NCBI GenBank assembly: GCA_033239005.1
Contig: BSQZ01000022.1
Location: 1,627,501-1,691,500 of the forward strand
Direction of reading: 5' to 3'
Source of the DNA: Lamellibrachia satsuma
Taxonomy: Eukaryota > Annelida > Polychaeta > Sabellida > Siboglinidae
DNA length: 64,000 bases
A model generated the notes under the pieces. It worked only from the letters and a program-made list of their open reading frames with translations. It was not told the origin of the DNA and searched no databases. A program made the translations under genes and the position numbers. Below, in pieces: positions 1 through 14,873 of the stretch; the stretch's first letter is position 1; every line of letters begins with the position of its first letter.

Positions 1-682
1 GGAATGACTTTTTGCTTATATACTATGTCATGACCAAAGACGAATTTGTGGTGTGTGTCTTTTAAACATGTTCAATCTAAATTTTGCTGAAGTGGCAACA
101 TCTAATGAAAATATTTAAAATATTTATTCATTAGAATGTTTGTTATATGCAATAATGCATATAGTGATCCAGCATACATGATAAAATATGCGTAAATAAT
201 ATTACTAATCCATTTTATTTATATTGAATTATGCATATTCAATCATAGCTATGGACATCCGCCGGAAGTGGTCAACATAAGATGGCGCCTACAACAGACA
301 AGCAGACACATGCTCTTTATTTGGCCCATATATGTGCCAGTATTACTATTACAAATATAAATATAGCATACATATCAAATAAGGTGCAAAGAGAAATCCT
401 GTACAACGACGGCGCTTTATCATGCTGCTATCCCCAGAAGGGGCTGTATGGAGTCAGTAATCTGAAATTTACGAATCTGTCACCATTAATTATCACTAGT
501 AATAAATAAATGTATGCCCAAATACATTAATTGACGCTCCATTTAAATGTGCAGTAATGGAATAGATCACATCTATACACAATGCCAAACTAACATTTAT
601 ACACAAACCTAGCTTTTCATCATAATGAGAATTAAAGCCGAAATTGTTTGTAGATGATCCCTTAGCAAGACTCGAAGAGGCA
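1..682. other. AT-rich intergenic sequence, nothing recognised
   Basis: No open frame in this stretch resembles a known protein, and no RNA gene or clear repeat is visible. The short frames present look like chance. Confidence 0.5.
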
Positions 683-690
683 CACAGGAC

Positions 691-723
691 CACGGGCAAC
701 TGAATCAGCTTGAGCCCCTGTAA

Positions 724-764
<41 letters not shown>

Positions 765-1564
765 GTATGCAACTAGGAATGACCCCACTCACCTTTCAAC
801 ATCCGTATCTCGGCGTTGCGATGCGTAATCCGAATACTGTGACCTTACACAAACGTCCCAATGAATAAACTTTCACTATACCTACTTGTCATTAAAAACA
901 TATATGGATTTCTTATCAAAAGCGGTACGTTAACGACTGTACGCACAGAATTCTTACCCGCCTGCATACAGTAACATGACAATGTTACCGGAAGTGAGGT
1001 GCATGTTGGGTAGTGATGTGTGCAAAATCCTTTGTTAGGCAAATAATCTACACAACAAAAGGAGCCAATTATTAGTCTGACACATTCTACAGCAGGTGAC
1101 AGGTGTGCGTCGACAATCCTCTTGCAAAGGTCAAACACGTGGCGTTTGCCTAACAAAGGATTTTGCGCACCTCACTGTCACCTGCTGTAGAATGTGTCAG
1201 ACTAATAATTGGCTCCTTTTGTTGTGTAGATTATTTGCCTAACAAAGGATTTTGCACACATCACTACCCAACATGCACCTCACTTCCGGTAACATTGTCA
1301 TGTTACTGTATGCAGGCGGGTAAGAATTCTGGGCGTACAGTCGTTAACGTACCGCTTTTCATAAGAAATCCATATATGTTTTTAATGACAAGTAGGTATA
1401 GTGAAAGTTTATTCATTGGGACGTTTGTGTAAGGTCACAGTATTCGGATTACGCATCGCAACGCCGAGATACGGATGTTGAAAGGTGAGTGGGGTCATTC
1501 CTAGTTGCATACCCTTATATATATATATCAGTTACAGGGGCTCAAGCTGATTCAGTTGCCCGTG
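691..1564. mobile_element. Foldback (long terminal inverted repeat) DNA transposon, non-autonomous
   Basis: Two near-identical inverted arms (691-1102 and 1176-1564) flank a loop of about 73 bp. The arms differ by only a few substitutions and by the length of an internal TA run, which is much longer in the left arm. The ends read CACGGGCAACTG inward from both sides. The octamer CACAGGAC lies immediately outside each end (683-690 and 1565-1572), which is the expected 8-bp target-site duplication. An 8-bp duplication is known for the hAT and P superfamilies; which one is not resolved. No transposase is encoded: the roughly 100-residue open frames in both arms are mirror images of the same sequence and show no known domain. 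The loop also carries a second copy of about 20 bp of arm sequence near 1148-1167. Confidence 0.85.
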
Positions 1565-1572
1565 CACAGGAC

Positions 1573-4500
1573 AGGCAGTCCGTTGATGAACATCTTTTAT
1601 GTATCGCGTGAACAGCGACTATAAAAATATTTCTAAGAAAATAGTACACAATATCTAAAACGGGACATACAATACATAGTTATTTCACCAATTGACATGT
1701 CGAAAATAAATAATATGACACAATATTGTAACGCAGGTGGATTCGCTATAACGTAGTTTAAAAATAAATAGACAAACACAGTCATTTCAACAATCAATAC
1801 ATAAACTTGAAAGCTTCAAGTTATGTCTGTCAATTATCATAGTGAAGGTAGAGGAAATGTATTGCATGATGGGATAAACTTCCATCGCCTAGCTGCTGTT
1901 ATGTTATACATATCACTCGATCAGTACCAACCTCTCAGAGTGTCGCCGTGCCAGCCATGACGGAAATGCCACCCGTGCACGGCGCTGTTTCCTGCTAGTC
2001 ACCACGTTCCTGTACACACATAAAGAACACTTTGTTTTTTGTTCGTCTTTGTATATTGGAACACCTTTTCTGTTCTTCACATATTTTATCCCGACTGGTT
2101 GTCAACGTCACGCACAAAACCGCATCAAGCAACAAACAGTGTGTGTCATAGACCAAGAATATGTACTGAATACGAAGCCATGCAAGCCATCAAGTGGGGT
2201 CTTTCACAAATGGGTCTTGTCAGGTGCGTCAACAGAAGCACCAACTTCGATTGAACTGTTATGTAAGAAGCTAATTGGAAGAACGTGCTGGCCGGTCAAC
2301 AGTAATAAACCCTTGTTGGACTGCCGCAGTTCATTTGGTGATCTCTTGAATGTTCACGGGCAGCTGAACCACTGTATTGTCTTTGCTGGATATAGGCAAC
2401 GAACCATTACAGGCTTTTCCTTCGACCCAACAGACGATGTTGCCCGTGTTTTCACAATAGCATGTAAGCTGCATGTTTATGTCGGTCGATGTCAAAAGTT
2501 TCGCTCAGATTCAGTAGAAGCCATACCACCCCTTTGTGGCTGTCACTGACCTTCAACTGCTCATTCAGAAGCGCTGTTTCAGTTGATAGGGTATTACAAT
2601 CAGAATTGGGGTTAATTACATTGTAATTAGAACAAAGGCTGCCCGAAATAACCCGTGGCGCCTCTGTTGCATGATATACCACGAAGGTAAATGTCAAATC
2701 GCGTGAGATTGTCGATGGAAGTACGACACGTAGTTACCGCGAATCGTTTGTCGTGCGTTGAAACAATCGGGTATCTATGCCAACGCCTTTACTCAAAAGA
2801 GCATGTTGAGGAATTTTATTGTGGGACATTGTGGGAACTCATAAAACATGAAATAGGTGCATTTAAATTATATTAATTTTGCATCTACTTTGGCACGCCA
2901 AACCACCGTTAGAGAGCACAAACGTCGCAGGTTTCTTTAGTCTACCTCGTTTTCGTTGTCCTTCGGGGTTTACCTCGCAGCTGTTTTGGCCATATTGTCA
3001 TCATCCTTTGGTTAAACGTGGCCGATTCATGTGGTGAACAAGTCATCCATGTTAATTTGAGCAGTTAGTTTCAGAAGTTCTTTGTTGGAAATCTTTTGTG
3101 GCCAGAAAATAGGCGCGACGTTTCAAAGATATGTTGTGTGGAAGGCTGAACATTATCTCTGATCTGCTTCAGTCAAACGCCAGCATTCTGAAACATATTG
3201 CAGAGTGGACGAGTTATGATGGCAAATAATTTACCTACATGTTACATGCGTACCACACCTTGGTTGTCTCTGGGACAAAATAACCCTTTTTCGACCTTTT
3301 CTAAAACCAAATATCTAATAACGTTTTAAACTTTAATGATGGCCAGCGTAATTCACAGCAACATGACACCAACACACATGAAGACTTCCAGTTAACCACA
3401 GTTTGACACATAATTTTTTTTACATTGTATGTTATTTCCTTAGAGCATATCATGTCTATGACCAGAGCTGTCATGTTGTGTCGAGGAACATGCGAGAAAT
3501 ATTGGTAGGATCCAAACACTGAAAAAGGGTGTTGTGTTTCCCCAAAACTAGGGCACCAGATGAAAGCAATTCTAGTCATTCAAATTTCTATCGGGGACAG
3601 CTCTTTATAATACACTGGAAAGAATTGACAAATTTATAAATCTTTCAGTACGCATGACGTTGCGGTTTATTTAAATACGGGACGAAATATGTTCAATTGT
3701 TCTGAAACAATTAAGGTAACAGCATCTTGATATCTGATAATTCCCAATGTCTCATATGTATCAGTCTTCTGGGACCCCATACATATTACACATACACAAG
3801 ATTAGACGATTTCGAAAGAACGCAGCAAGTTTTATTGAAAGCAACTTTGAAAGCACACTCAGAACCGTAATTAACACCATATAATAACTCAACTGGTCAT
3901 CACGTTGAATTATCACACTCTCTTTATTAACTTCGAAATTAAAAATGACATGGTAGACATCTAGCATTTTAACCCAACCTGCACACGTCTAGCTTAAATG
4001 CTTCAAGGTTGGTACTACTAGGATGTATCTGGTTCTGTGCCCATGTATAATTTTAATAAGCAAATCATTTGTTGGCTCAAATGTCAGTGGGCAGTCCATT
4101 GCTAGTTTGACAGACAGTGTGCCAACGAGGCCCGGGACCAGATCCCGTAACACGCCCCGACCATGATCATGATCACTCTGGCAGGGAGACATGGGGTTGT
4201 CACGCGGGCTGTCTGTCGATAATCGTGTGTGAAAGTGACGATTACGCGCGACGTCATCGACGACGATAAGAATAACCTCGTTGATTGTATTAATTATTCA
4301 TTGAAACGGCCAATGTGCGTGAGATCTAAAAACAGCTGCGCGAGAGGGTGAGATGGAAGTCAAATGCGTGAGTCTCACGCCAAATGTGTGAGACTTGGTA
4401 GTTGGTAGACTCTTACTGTGGGTGTTATGCCCCACCTCATTGTAGGTATCCAAGGTATTCTCGTGATAAAGCGGTAAAAAGCCGGAAACCTGCTCCTCCG

Positions 4501-5280
4501 CTCAACTTTCTTGGCTCCAAAGACATAAAATGTGCTTAGGATGGCCTTACATACAACAGATAGATCGATTTGAGTGTGAATTTTTTTATTATTACAAAAA
4601 AGCTGGACATTTCATCCAGAAACCGGAGGGGAAAAAGCGGTATTTCCGCCCGAATGTTGACACCTCAGAAACAGTGTCCCGTGCCTCTCATTCTAATCAT
4701 TCATACCCGAATCATTGTCGGATCCAGGATATCCATAAGGTTCCCGGGAACCCCTTAATTCCTCGAATCACAATGGCCCACGAACTGTTTATTACCTTGC
4801 ATTGCGGTCTTAATTTCAAGATGTCAATGTTTCCCTGGTTTCCTCACTCCATGCTTTGAAAGAAAGGTACCGGATATGGTAAGGTCGATGTAAAACACAA
4901 CAGGAGACAGTGGATACGAAAATAACGTCTGATTTCGGTTTTGTGAATTAGTGATGAACGCAAATTCCAATCTACAGATATGTCTATAATATTATACTTA
5001 TTTCAAAACGACTGCATTTTCTAACCATATTCGTATAAATATGTCAGTAAAATCACACATGGTTTATGTAACCTCTAATTTGGACGAAGGAAAATGGCTG
5101 TGGCTGAAGGACCTACCGTGTCCCAGATGTCATCACGGCTTTATAGTTTCCGGCGCCACACATATCTGTGTTACAGGTACAGGCTTACGTGGATGTTAAA
5201 TCTAATTCCCACCGTCTTATTTTCATGACGGATTAAATTTAAAGAGTGACAAAATGTCGGCGGAAAACCGTGAAATGTGC
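1573..5280. other. Intergenic stretch without a recognised gene
   Basis: The longest open frame is 2049-2549 (+, 166 codons). I do not recognise its product, it has no repeat or motif structure, and no splice or poly(A) context supports it. The other frames are short. No mobile element could be identified with confidence. Confidence 0.4.
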
Positions 5281-5335
5281 CAATAATATTATATTTATTC
5301 ATTTATATTTGTGCATGGTTGCGGTGCACGCCTCT

Positions 5336-5394
5336 GCGTATGTGCGTGTGTGTGTGCGTGCGTGCGTGCGCGCGCGTGCGTGCGTGCGCGCTCT
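5336..5394. repeat. Alternating purine-pyrimidine (TG/CG) tract
   Basis: About 60 bp of alternating G/T/C with long GTGC and GCGC runs. The composition is of the kind that can adopt Z-DNA. No gene overlaps it. Confidence 0.7.
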
Positions 5395-5517
5395 CTAAAA
5401 GTACTAATGTCATGTTCGTCCATAGGAGGTTTCAACCGAGATAGTGTACTATTAAACAACGTGTTGAGGCATGAACCAACTTTGGACAAGTGGATCAAGG
5501 TGGCAAACATGAACTAG

Positions 5518-5878
5518 TCCCGTGCGAGACAAGGTGAGTCTGCGAGCGATACACGGTGAGTCTGCGAGCGAGACAAGGTGAGTTGTTTTTAAAAAGTTTT
5601 ATGGTCTCTTTAAATCCAGAGATACGGTGAGTCTTGGATGAGTCTACGAGCGAGACACGGTGTGTATGTGAGTGAGACACGGTGGATCTGCGAGCGAGAT
5701 ACGGTGAGTCTTGGAGCGTGACACGATGACTCTATGAGCGAGACACGGTGTGTATGTGAGTGAGACACGTTGAATCTGCGAGCGAGATACGATGAGTCTT
5801 GGAGCGTGACACGATGACTCTTTGAGCGAGACACTGTGTGTATGTGAGTGAGACACGGTGGATCTGCGAGCGACACGA
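5518..5878 (+). repeat. 22-bp minisatellite
   Basis: Degenerate tandem units of 22 bp, for example GTGAGTCTGCGAGCGAGACA plus 2 bp. Variant units (GTGTGTATGTGAGTGAGACA, GTGGATCTGCGAGCGAGATA) recur in a fixed order, so several units form a higher-order repeat. A non-repeat interruption of about 40 bp lies at 5583-5625. Open frames on the minus strand are produced by the repeat itself. Confidence 0.8.
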
Positions 5879-6543
5879 TGTGAATTATGTTATAAGCTAG
5901 CTGCTATGTGATCCCTTTAAAAACATGGTTTGTAATTTGCGGAACTTTATAGCAACATCATATTTTCATACGACACGTTTGTATAAATACACAGGGACCC
6001 GCCTTGTGGATTCCCACTTGGCACGCGTCACACAGGAACTCAATATCACGCGACTACATTCTATTACTCTCCGACAGTCACAGTGGTAGGTGAAAGTAAG
6101 CAAACGTTTGCAGGAATCGTGTAGAATATCATGTAATAAGATGAAGGTTGGTGCTTGTTTCTGAAGGAAACGAACACACACCTGTTCACCATAACACAGT
6201 TAGGAATTCAAATGACACTAGAACTCCTGTCAGTGTGGTAAGAAATCAATTTCCTTCATCCTGTACATTTCTTGTATTGTTCCGCTTTTAAGGCAATGGA
6301 AGCGATGGCGTGGTTGGCCGCGTGTCTGTACGTGGGCCTACTCGGTGGTTCGGACGATGAAATTGTTTTGGCCGCTATTTGATGGGGAGCATGTTGTATT
6401 TTGATTTTTTGGAAAGAAAAATGACCGAAGTTGACGAATTTTGTCCAGCGAGTTGATGACATAATAAATATTAACATACTTGATTTTCGGAACGTGTGTT
6501 CGCATGCTTGCAGAGATATGTGTGTCTGTGTTTCCGTTCAGTG

Positions 6544-6850
<307 letters not shown>

Positions 6851-7051
6851 GTACAGTGTAGTGCAGAGCAGTGGAGTGTGTTTGTATGCAGTGCTGTGTG
6901 CGTGTGTTTGTGCGTGTGTGGAGTTGTTTGTGTTTATATATATCTGAATGTGTATTGTTTATTAACATTGATGTTGATAGAAACCACTGGTAATACGAGG
7001 ATGTATTTCCGTACCCAGCTGTAGGCGTAGTTATTTTGTTAAACGTCAGGT

Positions 7052-7375
7052 GCTTTGATGGTTGGGCTACGGTGGTCAGGGTACTTCGATGGTTGGGCTA
7101 CGGTGGTCAGGGTAATACGATGGTTGGGCTGCGGTGGTCAGGGTAATACGATGGTTGGGCTGCGGTGGTTAGGATACTACAATGGTTGGACTTCGATGGT
7201 GAGGGTACTACGATGGTTGGGCTGCGGTGGTGAGGGTACTACAATGGTTGGACTTCGATGGTGAGGGTACTACGATGGTTGGTCGGCAGTGGTGAGGGTA
7301 CTAAGATGGGTAGGCTGCGGTGGTGAGGGTACTACGATGGTTAGAATGCACTGGTGAGGGTGGCAAGTGTGCTAC
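7052..7375 (+). repeat. 31-bp minisatellite
   Basis: About ten imperfect units built around GATGGTTGGGCTGCGGTGGT followed by a GAGGGTACTAC-type segment, period about 31 bp. Divergence increases toward the right end. No coding role is supported. Confidence 0.8.
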
Positions 7376-7681
7376 CATGGGTGGACATATATGGCGAGAG
7401 TGCTACCTTGGTCCAAGCTACTCCATCCTTCCAACTCCCAACGAAAGGATGTTGGATGACTTACTGGCTATTTGTGGTAATCGTCACACCTCCGCACGTC
7501 GCTGAAGATGGTCCGTCGCTGTTTATATCACTTTTGTTTCTGCTGCAGTATTTTGTATATTTTGGATTCATTCTCTACAAGGGGAATTATCTCGTCTGCC
7601 GTCGGTTTCTCCTTTATTGTTCCACCTGAAACCGAGAAGACGAAGTGACATTTCATATCGACAGGGTCATGGAGCATAGGT

Positions 7682-7878
7682 TCTCTCCGCCTCTCCGCCT
7701 CTCCGCCTCTCCGCCTCTCCGCCTCTCCCCCTCTCCGCCTCTCCGCCTCTCCGCCTCTCCGCCTCTCAACCTCTCAGCCTCTCCGCCTCTCTGCCTCTCC
7801 GCCTCTCCGCCTCTCCGCCTCTCCGCCTCTCCGCCTCTCCGCCTCTCCGCCTCTCCGCCTCTCCGGCTCTCCGGCTCT
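7682..7878 (+). repeat. 8-bp tandem repeat (CTCCGCCT)n
   Basis: About two dozen copies of CTCCGCCT with few variants. It leads directly into a CT-dinucleotide tract. Open frames on either strand (Arg/Gly/Glu-rich or Ser/Pro/Leu-rich) arise from the repeat. Confidence 0.9.
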
Positions 7879-7895
7879 ACGCATCTCAGTGTCTC

Positions 7896-7902
7896 CCTCT
7901 CT

Positions 7903-7954
<52 letters not shown>

Positions 7955-8007
7955 CTCTTTCTCTTTCTCTCTCTCTCTCTCTATCTATCTCTCTCTCTCT
8001 TTCTCTT

Positions 8008-8052
<45 letters not shown>
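7896..8052 (+). repeat. (CT)n polypyrimidine microsatellite
   Basis: About 150 bp of almost pure CT with occasional TATC and TTTC interruptions. It is contiguous with the preceding 8-bp array, making about 370 bp that is nearly all pyrimidine on the + strand. Confidence 0.9.
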
Positions 8053-8055
<3 letters not shown>

Positions 8056-8059
8056 CATT

Positions 8060-10040
8060 TCTCTGCTACCCTATTCCCACAGTGCAAACAAAACGCGATC
8101 AACTTTCATGCTGACTTTATGGAACGCAAAGAAGTATCTCAGGGTAAACGTTCCAATAGTGTTGATATGTAGACTAGCCTTATTTATTGCGCGCTCGTAC
8201 GTAGGTACGTGTGTGTATGCGAGCGTCCTTGCGCGCGCGTGCGTGCGTGCAAGAGTGTGGGTATAGCTACACCAGTGATGTACCTCGCATGTATTTTTGC
8301 AAGTAGCCTCACTTGTAGAGGAAAGCGACAGTACATGTTAGACTTGTACCGAAGACGACTGGAAGTAAATAGACGCAAGACGTAAATTCAGGAAGCCATA
8401 ACAATAATTATGGACAGGCAACACCATGTAACAAGGCATTGATGGATATTTATCCTGTAATGTTGTGTATCTTGACATGTTCCAGTCACTTACGAACTAT
8501 CAAGTTATTCCGTCCAGAGGATGGGCATTTTTGCTAGTTTCAATAATGTTGAATGATGGGACGTCTTAGGCCATACCAAGATAACACGGGCAGCATTGCA
8601 ACATCAGAGAGCATAATTGTGTTATCAAGAAATAATTAAGAAAATAATTTGAACTGTTTTGTAATTGAATATGTCAGAATGTTTTATCGTATATAAAGAC
8701 GCATGTCGACAAATTGGGCCAACCAATTCCCACCAGACCACCCTGAGGATTCTCAGTCAAAATAGTTGGTCCACTTAGCGGATCTAACGGAGACAGTGCG
8801 ACTACAATACTGATATATAGATACCAGTGCAGTTTACCCTAAAGTCTTACAAATGTTCTTGAAGTTGATACTCAGGAGACATGCTTAGGAGACATTCCTT
8901 GCGGGATACTGCACGCTTTTGTCAAATTATTCGAATACCAAATAACCGATTAGAACACGTTCGAAGAACGACTGTCACGAATAGTTTAGCTGTACGCAGT
9001 CAGCAGCGACAAAGTAAATGTGAGGATGCGCTCTAAACCAGCTGACGTAGATCAGCATACAGGTTCGTTTGTAGTCTTATGGATTTATGTTACCAGTCTC
9101 GCATGTGTGCAGTATGAACTACTCATGGTTGGCACGTGTGTGTGGAGCGGTGGTCTAATTGTCAGAGCATCCGCCTGTCGAGGCTCATTGCCAGAAATGG
9201 CAGCAATGCTTAATTGCGCATGCTCCAACATCTGACTCCAGAGACTAATGGAATTTGTATCACGCGCCCATGGTAAACTAATTTCCGACATCTTACAAAC
9301 CGTCACGAACATTATACCAAATCGAAGAAAAACATTGATCTCGATAAATCACAAAAGGAAATCCACATCGCAACATTACGCATTAATTGATATGTTACAG
9401 AGACAAGCCCCCGTATGTGAGGGGAAGAATTTCAAGTGGGCTGAACTGCACATATGCACTTTAGTTTTAAAGCTCATACCACTTGCTGAGCTTGAGATAT
9501 AGAAAATCTTACAAGTGTTTCATAAATGTGGGGTATTTTTATCAATGCAACACTAAAAAAATGTCATCCATGCTTGTTTTACCACGATGCGTTGCTTTGG
9601 TAACAAGCCAGTCTAAATTTCATATTGGGCACGGACCACAGTCACTTTTCCCATAGGCCACCATTATAACGTTCTTGCGCCTACATTGAAAATTTATCCT
9701 ACAATTTTGTTTTTAAATTCACAGCAAATGACAGACCCACTAAGACACCTGGTGTGTGAATTTCGTGAAAACGACATACCTCCTTTTCGCACAAATTGCT
9801 TCAACGCATGACACCTCTGCATTTCTGCAATGAAATTCCCCGGTTTCCTAAATATGAGTACACCCTGCCTGATGGCCACTGTGTCCTTACGCAACAGGTA
9901 TACCAACTGACAAATGGCATCATTTCAAAGCTTAGATGCTACTGTGCACAAAACCATCACTTCCACTCACTCATCCACGCAATTTCTGCTCTCACAAGTA
10001 AACCCTAACTGCACAATTAATTTTTTCCTTATGACTCTTT
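8060..10040. other. Intergenic stretch, mostly featureless
   Basis: No gene is recognised. The only structured item is a tRNA-like half-module near 9149-9185. The upstream end of the broken PHD-FLYWCH-MULE gene may begin inside the right part, but no exon before 10050 could be supported. Confidence 0.4.
9149..9190 (+). repeat. tRNA-like 5' half, probable SINE head fragment
   Basis: The segment contains TGGTCTAATTGTCAGAGCAT, which resembles a tRNA D-arm/A-box, followed by an anticodon-arm-like CCGCCTGTCGAGG. No intact B box follows, so this is more likely a decayed SINE head than a tRNA gene. Confidence 0.35.
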
Positions 10041-10689
10041 ACCTAAGTAATGGAGGACAGATTCTGACTGTGGTCCGTGCCCAACGGGTCCAGACAACAA
10101 GCCACACAGTGCGACACGTGCTCGCAGTGGCAACACCGCACTTGCAACACTGGTAAGTATGTCGACTTTTTTAAATTGCTTATCATAAACGAAGTATCCA
10201 TAAACACTATAAGTGACACGAATATTCATTAAAATTGTTGATATTTTTACTACATCTATTGCCTAATATGTTAATATTATTAATACATGTATCGCATCAT
10301 ATATTGATATTATTACTATATCTGTATTGCATCATATGTTGATATTGTTTATGTACATATTGGAATGATTTTATCTATTATGTATTTTATAAATATTATA
10401 TATTTTACGCTTTGTAAAATTATGTCCCATGTTTTATATGTTTATCAGCAAACATGTTATTGGTTTATACTTACTTACTATATAACATGTCCATCTTGTC
10501 CATTATATGTTTTATGTGTCACACAGGAGATGTATCGCCGGTTAGTCCGCGAGGAAGAACAGTTCGATTGGCAATGTACACTGTGCTCTCTCTGAACGTT
10601 GAGGCCCCCGACAAGCACCCCCCCCCACACCCCCCCCCGCCAACAACACGGACGTTGAGGCCGCCGACAATCCCCCCGCAAATGTCACG

Positions 10690-11288
<599 letters not shown>

Positions 11289-14200
11289 AAGAAAAAGAAA
11301 AAACTTCTTAGTGTCATTACTATTAAATATGATAACATTTGTTATATTTGTTTATGTAACCCTGACTTAACCCATATGCAAGCCATAACCCCAATTTATA
11401 TTGTTAATTGAATTAGCTCAACTAAGTTAACATAATTTAATATGATATTTCAATTAAATGACACCCACTGGCACTGACACCCAGTGGCATTTCCAGCAGG
11501 CCTGCAGTCACTAGCCTGAGAGGTTCAGACATGTGTGAATTAGTACAAGTGTGAATGAATTAGGACTGGGGAGAAATACCAATTACCAACTGGGTTGGGT
11601 ACTGGGTAGTAGGCTAGTGGCCTAGTGGGCACTTGGCACTGGGCAGGTCATTCAAGTGGGCAATGTTTGGAGGGAAGACCTAGACAATAGAATGTCCACT
11701 GGTAGGGTCAAAGGGTGATAAGTTGATGGTTAAACATGGCTTGATTGCCTCTGCAAATATTTCTAACGTAAACATTTGGGGCTGGCTACTTCCAGCCAAA
11801 TGAACTTATGGGGCCATTAGATTACATGCAAGGTCTCAATTTGCAACTATATAATACTAAAGAAATAATTTTAAGCATTCATTAACCGGAGCAAAACGCA
11901 CTGCATTACTGACATAGTCTGGTTTTGTAATGCGCCTTTGTTGCACGAGCGGTGTAGAACTATCGGAATGATTACATTTACTCATAAATCCATACATTTT
12001 GTTATTTAGATCTGTTGTCGATGAACTTCCGGCGGATCCAGTTGCCGTTGAATAGTTGGAGCCAGCTTTCACTATACTGGATGCAGTATCACGGCGAGGG
12101 AAAAGGAAACTCGTCTCCAAACGGCTACTCGTACACCGTCAAGGTAATTTCATGAACAATATAATAATTCAGATAATAGGTGTCCGTTAAAGAAGGAATG
12201 ACACGTCTGCATTATTAGTTAAAAAGCCATAATCATGGACTATCACATATTCATTATTTGGTTTTCCAGCGACACAAATGCGAGTCCACTATGTGGAGAT
12301 GCACAGTACTGAACAAAAAGACCAACTGCCTAGAGACTGTACATCAAACCGGTGAAACGTTCATCACTGGGCCCAAAGATCACGCGCACGGTCCTGCAGC
12401 CGGAGTGGCAAAGTCATTGGCAGTGAAAGCTAAGGTAAATATAAATGATACTAACATATAAATAATAGTAGAATAAATAATGATAATAATAATAATAGTT
12501 ATATTAATAATAATAATCACTAAATAAGAATAATGAAAATAGTAGTAATGTACATTCTGGTTATATATCGTCCTTAATTTTCGATTGTTGTTTGACTGTC
12601 ACAGATCAAGGCCCAAGCAAAGAGCGACATATTTCAGTCCGCCAGCGCGATCGTTGAAAGTATCCTGGTGAGCGACATTGATGTTCAACGTCCATGCGAG
12701 GCCCTGCCCGGGACTATTAGCCTGACACGCACTGCCAACCGCGTCCGGGCCAAGCTCAGACCAGATGAACCGCGAGACTTACATCAAATCTAATGTATTG
12801 TAACTCTTTACAATGCATATTAATCACATGAATGTAATTCGTTTCTGTTAATGTCAAGACAACGTAAAGAGAACAATAAGGGAAGAACATTGTATAATGT
12901 TATCTCATGATCAACAACACTGATATTTGTACAGAATGTGATGCTTGCGAATAACATTTAATATAGATATGCGACATGTATATGACATAACACATCATGT
13001 TTGACAATGTTGCTCATATTGTATAATTTCAGCTGGCTGAAGACTTCCTTCCTGAAGGATTCGTTAGATCCGACATCCGTGTGGACGACCAGCGTCGTCT
13101 CATATTCGCGACGGATAACTGAACCTTCTAGCTGACGCAAAGCGATGGTATTTGGACGGGAAATTTAAGGTGGTCAAGAAGCCATTTGTCCAACTCTTCT
13201 CCATCCACTCCTTCCTCCGAGAAGATGACGCCATGAAGCAGGTGCCACTCGTCTTCATCCTCATGTCCCGACGCAAGACAAAGGACTACAAAGAAGTACA
13301 TTGAATTTATATGGTGATATACAAAATTAATTGTTATTATAGTTTGTACTATTCAACATTACTTTGTATGATACGTTGATGTTAATCGTAACTGTTATTA
13401 TTTCAGGTGCTTCGCGTCATAAACCGAATGCTGCCGCGACCCGCGTCCGTGCTTGAGTTTGTGGCGGACTTTGAGAAAGGTACATAGCTTTATGTAGATT
13501 GATGGTATAGGCCGGTACGGTAAACTGCCTGCTTATAGTCATGAGTGATATTTAATGCATGATACCTTTTTTATTATCAACTAATTATAATTATTCCTTA
13601 TTTTTGCAGGAATGTGGAAGGCTCGGTGTTCGACGGACATATCAAGGAGTGTTGCTTCCACTAGAGTCAGGCGGTGTGGCGAAAAGCCCATAAACTCGGG
13701 TTACGTCAACCGTATTTGAATGCTGAAGAAACGTACATATTCATCAAGAAGGTAGGCCTACGCTAACCCATGTACTTTGCTAGTTCGGATTAACTTGAAA
13801 AAAAACTAAGCAAAAATAACACTTATATTATATCTCATAATTGACAAGTTTCCTTTGTTCGTAAATTTTATACGTATTTCGTGTGTATCTGTTTTACAGG
13901 TATTCGCACTTCCTTTCCTGCCGGCTGAACACATTTCAGCAGCGTTCGATGCACTAATGGCGCAGGCGACCACGTTCATGCTAGTCGACCTGATGGATTA
14001 CATCCAACGCAACTGGTTGCGCAGCCCCGTGTGGACGACGGAATCCTGGTCGGTTTACAACCAGAGCGTGCGAACCAGTAACGACGTCGAGGGATGGCAC
14101 CATCGAGTCAACCACCGCGGCAACGGCACAGCCCCGCCTTTTTATAGGTTGGTCCCTTGCTGTTCACTGAAGCCCAGCTGGTACCAATCATTTCGAGATT

Positions 14201-14873
14201 CGTCTGCGAGAAGAAGCTCAAGCGCTACCAGCGAAAACGCTACCGACGGCTGCAAGGCGAAATCTTCGAGTTGGGGGCCAAGTCTACGCAGCTAATGACA
14301 TTTCGACGTCACAACTGCTCAAGTCGTGTGACAATGTGTATGCACCAACCCTATCAAATAACTGAGTAATTGTAGATATGTATGCAAAGCGTTATCACTA
14401 TTCTTGAGAAATGTCATGATACGAGTCGTCGAAATTTTTTCATTTCTACATAATATTATGTTTTCTTTATTCTATGTCTGTATAGGCGATATTCTACATA
14501 TGTAAATAAATATATACCATTCCATAAATGTCACTAACTCGTGATAATCAATAAATGAGTTTTTGCTATACATATACATGGTCTTCACACCTTTCTTGAA
14601 ATATCAAATGAAGCCAAACACCCAAGTAATGTATATTTACAAACATAAACACAAACACGAAGAATACATTTCTTTCCATAATAAACAGCATGAAATTTAG
14701 ACCAGAGTGCGAGAACTATTGAAAATGAGTCATGAGTTAATGATTGGTCAGGGTTGACTGAATTACCAACGGAACTATAGAGGGTGTTTAATGACGTCAG
14801 AATTATGCAACCCATTGTGAATGTGCAGTGTCAGTGATCCAGTAAATTGGTTTCTTTGTTGTTGAATCGCAGT

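Noticed and set aside
845..1432. Two similar open frames of about 90-100 codons in opposite orientation
   Set aside because: They are the two arms of one inverted repeat read on opposite strands, with no known domain and no codon structure.
7645..8266. Long open frames over the CTCCGCCT and CT arrays
   Set aside because: Low-complexity reading of simple repeats on both strands.
9796..10008. YTLPDGH-containing frame, reminiscent of an actin-family motif
   Set aside because: No further actin-family blocks follow; chance similarity.
11857..12120. Minus-strand open frame of 87 codons starting METSFLFPRRD
   Set aside because: It is antisense to the FLYWCH exon of the PHD-FLYWCH-MULE pseudogene, whose + strand reading matches a known domain.
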